From the NCBI GenBank assembly GCA_050258415.1, contig JBLMYS010000141.1, positions 1 through 10,511 on the forward strand: a stretch of DNA of 10,511 nucleotides, given 5' to 3'. Made by a program: the position numbers and the translations under genes. The notes under the pieces were generated by a model. It searched no databases and had not been told where the DNA came from. It worked only from the letters and a program-made list of their open reading frames with translations. Each line of letters starts with the position of its first letter. Within the stretch, counting starts at the first letter, position 1. Positions 6,643 to 10,511 of this stretch are shown piece after piece. Source of the stretch: JAAXKN01 sp050258415 (GTDB lineage: Bacteria; Bacteroidota; Ignavibacteria; Ignavibacteriales; SURF-24).

Positions 6643-7260
6643 TTAAAACACTCCGAACTTTAATGTAATACCGCCTGAAAAGTTGCTGAAGTCAGAATTC
6701 TTTAAGCCGTATGTGTCAACGCCGTTAACGAATCGGTAGCTTACGTTAAACCCGACTTTCATATATTTGGCGACATTTAATTCACCACTTACTCCCGGCT
6801 CCAGCACAAAGACTGCGTCTGCTTCTTTGTCGTCATCCCACTCCTCTTTGAGTAAATCGCCGTCAGGCTTAGCTGAGCGGTAAGAAACCCCGCCTGCACC
6901 GACGAGCAATGAGACCGATGAGTGCAGAAGTTCATTGGGGTTGAAATAGTATTCCAGGACTCCGCCGCCGTAGCCGAAATTGATATATGGCTGTGAGGTG
7001 TAGTTAAATACTTTCTGTACGTCACTGTTTGCCTTGATATTGTTTGCAAGGCCGTATCCGCCGCCTCCGATCATGAACTGATGATTTATAAGCCAGCCGC
7101 CGTAGGCTCCTACAAGGACGCCAAAATTATTTTTTATTGATGAGAATTTTACCTGAGGCCCGCCGAATCCGCCATTGTCCATTTCACCTTCGAAAAATGA
7201 TTTCCTCTGTGCAAATGTTGCAGAGGCAAGCAATAAAACGATAAGTAATGCCTTTTTCAT
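6643..7260 (-). CDS. Secreted, probable outer-membrane beta-barrel protein
   Basis: Protein of 205 residues with a clear signal peptide (MKKALLIVLLLASATFA, likely cut after Ala17, followed by Gln). The mature part is rich in Gly and aromatics with alternating hydrophobic strands (FGVLVGAYGGWL, FMIGGGGYGL, SVSLLVGAGGVSYR, MKVGFNVSYRFV, FSGGITLKFGVF) and ends in Phe, the usual C-terminal signal for outer-membrane barrel insertion. An acidic stretch (EEWDDDKEAD) is probably an exposed loop or turn. I chose the ATG at 7260 rather than the one four codons upstream (7272) because GGAG at 7267-7270 sits 6 bases before 7260 and overlaps the upstream ATG. It resembles small porin-like proteins of Bacteroidota/Ignavibacteria in style, but I do not recognise a named family, and its cargo or role is unknown. 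It is monocistronic, with its own terminator. Confidence 0.8.
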   Translation of the reverse strand: MKKALLIVLLLASATFAQRKSFFEGEMDNGGFGGPQVKFSSIKNNFGVLVGAYGGWLINHQFMIGGGGYGLANNIKANSDVQKVFNYTSQPYINFGYGGGVLEYYFNPNELLHSSVSLLVGAGGVSYRSAKPDGDLLKEEWDDDKEADAVFVLEPGVSGELNVAKYMKVGFNVSYRFVNGVDTYGLKNSDFSNFSGGITLKFGVF

Positions 7261-7266
7261 TGTTAA

Positions 7267-7270
7267 CTCC
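7267..7270 (-). promoter_or_regulatory. Ribosome-binding site that fixes the start of the secreted protein
   Basis: GGAG on the minus strand, 6 bases before the ATG at 7260. Because it overlaps the alternative ATG at 7270-7272, it supports the downstream start, where the signal peptide begins directly with MKK. Confidence 0.75.
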
Positions 7271-7363
7271 ATTTATTTTGTTGATAGTGTTGTTTGAAAA
7301 CTTACATAGTAAATTTACACTCTCCTACGCAGCGGATAAATTGGCAAAAGACGGATTATTTTG

Positions 7364-7377
7364 TAGTCCATGGACTA
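7364..7377. promoter_or_regulatory. Perfect 14-bp palindrome, operator-like
   Basis: TAGTCCATGGACTA is its own reverse complement. With flanks TTG and TAA the symmetry extends to 18 of 20 bases (7361-7380). With no loop it is a dyad for a dimeric DNA-binding protein rather than a terminator. It lies about 104 bp upstream of the secreted-protein ATG and 213 bp upstream of the kinase ATG. The protein that binds it is unknown. Confidence 0.45.
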
Positions 7378-7455
7378 TAAAGAGCCGGGCTTTCAAAAAA
7401 GGGAAGTATTTTGAAGAATTTTCCGATTATAATTGTTTTGCTTTCCTATAAGCCA

Positions 7456-7463
7456 TAATTTTG
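7456..7463 (+). promoter_or_regulatory. Possible -7 promoter box (TAnnTTTG)
   Basis: TAATTTTG matches the Bacteroidota housekeeping -7 consensus, with TTG at 7433-7435 twenty bases upstream (and TTTG at 7437-7440, fifteen bases upstream) as a possible -33 box. It would give a leader of about 120 bases for the kinase. It is weak evidence in AT-rich DNA, and it assumes the host uses this type of promoter. Confidence 0.25.
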
Positions 7464-7523
7464 TGGAGTGTATCCGGAAAATTCCCATAATGCTGAACTG
7501 AACAGGGGACTCTGGTAAACAGG

Positions 7524-7556
7524 AATCTTAGATTCAACTTGCTATAAAAAATCTAA
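7524..7556. repeat. AATCT inverted repeats in the kinase leader
   Basis: AATCT-T-AGATT at 7524-7534 is a perfect small dyad, and a further AATCTAA at 7550-7556 can pair with TTAGATT at 7528-7534 (7-bp stem, 15-base loop). This AT-rich structure ends 33 bp before the kinase ATG. It could be a regulator site or a weak leader hairpin, or simply chance. Confidence 0.3.
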
Positions 7557-7589
7557 TACGGTATTTTGCGAAAAAACACAGCTGCAATT

Positions 7590-10346
7590 ATGGATAAAAC
7601 AAAAACTGAGGATCTGCAGCGCTTATTTGCGCTTTCTCCTGAAATGTTCGCAATAATCGGCTACGACGGGTATTTCAAGCTTCTGAATCCTGCATGGGAG
7701 TCCAGCTTGGGCTACACAATTGAGGAATTGCTTTCAAAACCCGTAACTGAATTCATCCATCCGGATGACCTTGCAATGAAAAGTTTTGAACTCGACAGCA
7801 TCACTCAGGATAGCCTGGCGCCTTCATTTATAAACCGCTACAGGTGTAAAGATGGGTCCTATAAATGGCTGCTCTGGATTGCAGAATCGTACTGCGAAGA
7901 AAAAATGGTCTTTGCGGCCGCACGAGACGTAACTAACTATAAAAAGATTGAAACCTCACTCCGGGAAAGTGAAGCCCGCTACCGCCTTATTGTAGAGGGA
8001 AGCCAGGATATATTTTTCTATGAGTGCTCCGAAGACGGAAAGATCCGTTATGTCTCACCATCTGTAAAGAATGTCACCGGCTTTGAGCCCTCAGAACTCA
8101 TTGGCAGAAAGCTCGAGGAGTTCAAATGCTCTGAAAAGGATTTATCACTTTCCTCAGAATACGATGAAACTGAAACATCCAAAACGTACAAAAAGACTTC
8201 CGAAAGCATTACTTTCAACCATAAAGAAGACAGATGTATTATACTTGAGACTACTGAGTCTCATATAACAGACTCTTCCGGGACAAAACAGCTTATAGGT
8301 TTTGCAAAGGATATTACTGAAAGAATCCTCTCCGAAAAATCCCTCAAGGAAAGCCAGCGCCGGATGTCTACTCTAATGAAAAATCTTCCGGGCATGGCAT
8401 ACCGGCTGAGGACCGACAGCGACTGGGTGATGGAGTACGTAAGCGAAGGCTCTTATGCACTTACAGGCTATCACCCTGATGAGCTAATAAGCAAATATAA
8501 TGTCGCCATGGGAAGCGTTATACACCATGACGACATCTATGAGGCTTTTGAACAAATTTACGCCGCCCTTAACAAAGGGGTCCCTTTTACAATCTATTAT
8601 AGAATAGTAACTGCTGAAGGGAAATTGAAATGGGTCTGGGAGCAGGGACAGGGAATTTACGCGCCTGATGGGAAACTGGAGGCTATTGAAGGCTTCATGA
8701 CGGATGTTTCTCATTACAAGAACGCCGAAGAGGAGCAGAAAAGACTTAACCGTGCCCTTAAGGCCATCACACAGATAAACCAGATCATTATCCGGGCTAC
8801 GGATGAACTTACATTCCTTGGCGATGTTCTTGAAATTATTTGCAATATCGAAGGCTACAGGATGGCCTGGGTGGGCTACCTTGAAAATGATGCCGAGAAA
8901 TTGATCCGCCCTGTTGTATGCAGAGGTTATGAGGACGGATATCTCCAGCACGTAAAACTCTCCTGGGGAAATAACTATTTCGGCCAGGGGCCTACAGGCG
9001 TTGCAGTCAGAACTAAGAAGCCCGCCATGCTGCATAATATTGAGCGCGATCTGCCAAGTCCGCAGCTCAGGCAGACGGCCATGGAGCGCGGCTATATGTC
9101 AATTTATGCCGCCCCTTTAATGGAAAACCAGGTGCCCTTTGGCGTGCTTGTAATCTATGGGGATAAAGCCGATCTGTTTAACTCTGAAGAAAAGTCTCTG
9201 CTTGAGCAGCTGGCAAACGATATGGCCTTTGGAATCTCAAATCTCAGGGCACGCGCCGCAAAGCAGAAAGCGGAGCAGGCTCACCTTGAAAGCGAAAAAC
9301 GTTACCAGACACTCGTTGAATCCTCTCCCATAGGAATTGGAATACAGAGGGACTATAAGTGGATCTACGTCAATCCTGCCGCAGTCAGTATATATAACGC
9401 CCGGAGGGCTGAAGATATTCTGGACAAGCCTGTCAATGCCGTGGACAACCTGTCGGAGCGTGAAAGGGAAATAATTGTTGAAAGAACAAACAAAATCATC
9501 TCAGGTGCCATTTTAGAGCCATATGAATTTAGGACGGTATTTAAGGATGGAAGGGAAGTATTTGTTCAAACGAACTCTGTCCCGATTGTTTACGAAGGGA
9601 AGCCCGCCATACTTACGCTCCTCAAAGAAGTTACACGTGAGAAAGTAGCAGAGCGAAGTCTGCAGAATTCCCGGGAAGAGCTCCGCAGGCTGGCAGCCCA
9701 CCTTCAGGCCGCACGCGAAGAAGAGCGCACCAATATCGCACGTGAAATACATGACGAACTGGGCCAGTGCCTGACAGGACTAAAAATGGATATCTCATTC
9801 ATTGAGGATCTGGTGAATGAGAACATGGAGCTTGCAAATAAACAGCAGATTCTGGATAAAATCGCTTCCGCCTCGGGTCTCATTGACACTACGGTCAGAT
9901 CGGTACGTAAAATTGCCAGCGAGCTGAGGCCGGTCATACTCGACAGCATGGGGCTTGAAGCCGCAATTGAGTGGCTGGCTGAGGATTTTCAGTCCAGAAG
10001 CGGTATCCCATGCGAGTGCTTTTTGACTGTTCCTGAAATTAAGCTCGGGCGCGATAACTCAACGGCAGTATTCCGCATTCTGCAGGAATCGCTTACAAAC
10101 GTCATGCGCCACGCAAATGCAACGAGAGTTACCGTATCTTTTATTGAAGATGAATCAAACTACCTGATGGAAATTAAGGATAATGGTAAGGGAATTACCG
10201 AAGAGGACATGAAAAAGGCTAAATCCTTCGGCCTCCTTGGAATGAAAGAACGCGCTTACCTCTTCGGCGGCACAACTGAAATTGAGAGTAAACCGGGAAA
10301 GGGTACAACTATAAGAGTTCTCATACCCTTTGATCAACTAAAATAA
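7590..10346 (+). CDS. Soluble PAS-PAS-PAS-GAF-PAS sensor histidine kinase (HisKA_3 type)
   Basis: Cytosolic two-component sensor kinase, 918 residues from the ATG at 7590; a TTG eight codons earlier (7566) is an alternative, and neither has a good Shine-Dalgarno site. Domains by eye: PAS about 9-121 (FIHPDD, RYRCKDGSYKWL), PAS about 125-247, PAS about 254-378 (HHDD, YYRIVTAEGKLKWVW), GAF about 385-556 (GYRMAWVGYL, IYAAPLMENQVPFGVLVIYG), PAS about 568-689, coiled linker, then HisKA_3 about 707-777 with the phospho-accepting His721 in REIHDELGQCLTGLK. The HATPase domain (about 825-915) shows the N box LTNVMRHANAT (Asn837), DNGKG (864-868) and GLLGMKERA (881-889). There is no membrane segment or signal peptide, so the signal is internal; the ligand is unknown, and I see no heme- or flavin-specific motif. 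The H-box class pairs with NarL/FixJ regulators, and one begins 25 bp downstream. Confidence 0.94.
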   Translation: MDKTKTEDLQRLFALSPEMFAIIGYDGYFKLLNPAWESSLGYTIEELLSKPVTEFIHPDDLAMKSFELDSITQDSLAPSFINRYRCKDGSYKWLLWIAESYCEEKMVFAAARDVTNYKKIETSLRESEARYRLIVEGSQDIFFYECSEDGKIRYVSPSVKNVTGFEPSELIGRKLEEFKCSEKDLSLSSEYDETETSKTYKKTSESITFNHKEDRCIILETTESHITDSSGTKQLIGFAKDITERILSEKSLKESQRRMSTLMKNLPGMAYRLRTDSDWVMEYVSEGSYALTGYHPDELISKYNVAMGSVIHHDDIYEAFEQIYAALNKGVPFTIYYRIVTAEGKLKWVWEQGQGIYAPDGKLEAIEGFMTDVSHYKNAEEEQKRLNRALKAITQINQIIIRATDELTFLGDVLEIICNIEGYRMAWVGYLENDAEKLIRPVVCRGYEDGYLQHVKLSWGNNYFGQGPTGVAVRTKKPAMLHNIERDLPSPQLRQTAMERGYMSIYAAPLMENQVPFGVLVIYGDKADLFNSEEKSLLEQLANDMAFGISNLRARAAKQKAEQAHLESEKRYQTLVESSPIGIGIQRDYKWIYVNPAAVSIYNARRAEDILDKPVNAVDNLSEREREIIVERTNKIISGAILEPYEFRTVFKDGREVFVQTNSVPIVYEGKPAILTLLKEVTREKVAERSLQNSREELRRLAAHLQAAREEERTNIAREIHDELGQCLTGLKMDISFIEDLVNENMELANKQQILDKIASASGLIDTTVRSVRKIASELRPVILDSMGLEAAIEWLAEDFQSRSGIPCECFLTVPEIKLGRDNSTAVFRILQESLTNVMRHANATRVTVSFIEDESNYLMEIKDNGKGITEEDMKKAKSFGLLGMKERAYLFGGTTEIESKPGKGTTIRVLIPFDQLK

Positions 10347-10375
10347 TGAACAAACAAGCGGAACTGCATTTATGA
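10346..10375 (+). other. Nine-codon minicistron bridging kinase and regulator genes
   Basis: An ATG shares one base with the kinase stop (TAATG at 10344-10348) and opens a 9-codon frame, MNKQAELHL, whose TGA overlaps the regulator ATG (ATGA at 10372-10375). Such an arrangement could pass ribosomes from kinase to regulator by reinitiation. No Shine-Dalgarno site is seen for it, and chance cannot be excluded. Confidence 0.2.
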
Positions 10376-10511
10376 TAAAGCTTTTAATTGCCGATGACCA
10401 TCCTGTTGTAAGAGAGGGATTAAAACAGATTGTTTCCCAGTCTAAGGATATTAACGTTGCCGGCGAGGCCCTGGATGGAAATGAGGTCCTTGAAAAGATT
10501 GCCGGCGAGGA
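10372..10511 (+). CDS. NarL/FixJ-type response regulator, N-terminal part
   Basis: The first 46 residues of a receiver domain: MIKLLIADDHPVVREGL is the classic start of LuxR/NarL-class regulators, with the acidic pair Asp8-Asp9 that binds Mg2+ near the phosphorylation site. The phospho-accepting Asp (usually near residue 54), the rest of the receiver and the expected C-terminal LuxR-type helix-turn-helix lie beyond the window edge. The gene starts 25 bp after the kinase stop, and CGGAA lies about 10 bases before its ATG. Adjacent position and matching class (HisKA_3 kinases pair with NarL-type regulators) make it the probable partner. Its output genes are unknown. Confidence 0.88.
   Translation, partial: MIKLLIADDHPVVREGLKQIVSQSKDINVAGEALDGNEVLEKIAGE

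Larger units (their letters stand above)
7261..7589. other. Divergent intergenic region (329 bp)
   Basis: Separates the secreted-protein gene (minus) from the histidine kinase gene (plus) and must hold both promoters. It contains the perfect palindrome at 7364-7377, a TAATTTTG at 7456-7463 that matches the Bacteroidota -7 box (TAnnTTTG), and AATCT-type repeats at 7524-7556 just before the kinase. I see no convincing coding sequence; an open frame at 7248-7451 has no start signal or protein-like composition. Confidence 0.7.

Noticed and set aside
7248..7451. Open frame of 67 codons in the divergent intergenic region
   Set aside because: It overlaps the start of the secreted-protein gene, has no ribosome-binding site and no protein-like pattern.
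8484..9035. Long minus-strand open frame (183 codons) inside the kinase gene
   Set aside because: It lies fully antisense to well-conserved PAS and GAF coding sequence and has no family features.
10459..10510. Repeated GCCGGCGAGG in the response regulator
   Set aside because: It encodes similar Ala-Gly-Glu turns in the receiver domain; two short copies in coding sequence are likely chance.

Overview
The window (about 10.5 kb, mid-to-low GC, dense single-copy genes, no RNA genes, no insertion sequences, no CRISPR) looks like chromosome from a free-living Gram-negative bacterium. Several traits fit the Bacteroidota/Chlorobiota/Ignavibacteria group: secreted proteins with short signal peptides, a glycine- and aromatic-rich probable outer-membrane protein ending in Phe, weak or absent Shine-Dalgarno sites in front of some genes, and a multi-PAS cytoplasmic histidine kinase. 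This taxonomic placement is an inference from style, not from a marker gene.

Layout. (1) Bases 1-4001, plus strand: a chitin-use pair. A GH94 N,N'-diacetylchitobiose phosphorylase lacks only the first base of its probable ATG. It is followed 21 bp later by a secreted GH18 chitinase with a C-terminal Ig-like domain. Together they suggest chitin is cut outside the cytoplasm and chitobiose is then cleaved inside by phosphate, saving one ATP equivalent per disaccharide. A 10-bp hairpin at 4020-4048 closes this unit. (2) 4070-5248, minus strand: an iron-type (group III) alcohol dehydrogenase, convergent with the chitinase. (3) 5428-6453, minus strand: an unusual three-domain protein, ArsR-type winged helix + DUF2087 + GIY-YIG-like domain. 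It is bounded by its own terminator and preceded by two copies, in opposite orientation, of a 24-bp operator-like element. (4) 6643-7260, minus strand: a small secreted, probably beta-barrel protein with a strong terminator. (5) 7261-7589: a divergent intergenic region with a perfect 14-bp palindrome. (6) 7590-10346, plus strand: a soluble PAS-PAS-PAS-GAF-PAS hybrid sensor histidine kinase of the NarX/DegS-like (HisKA_3) class. It is followed by the start of its probable partner, a NarL/FixJ-type response regulator that runs off the window.

The item most worth pursuing is the ArsR-DUF2087-GIY-YIG protein with its paired operator-like elements. Its GIY-YIG domain aligns by eye with I-TevI along most of its length, but Lys sits where the catalytic Arg is expected. 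An in-frame ATG with a good ribosome-binding site at the domain junction could make the GIY-YIG part as a separate 128-residue protein.
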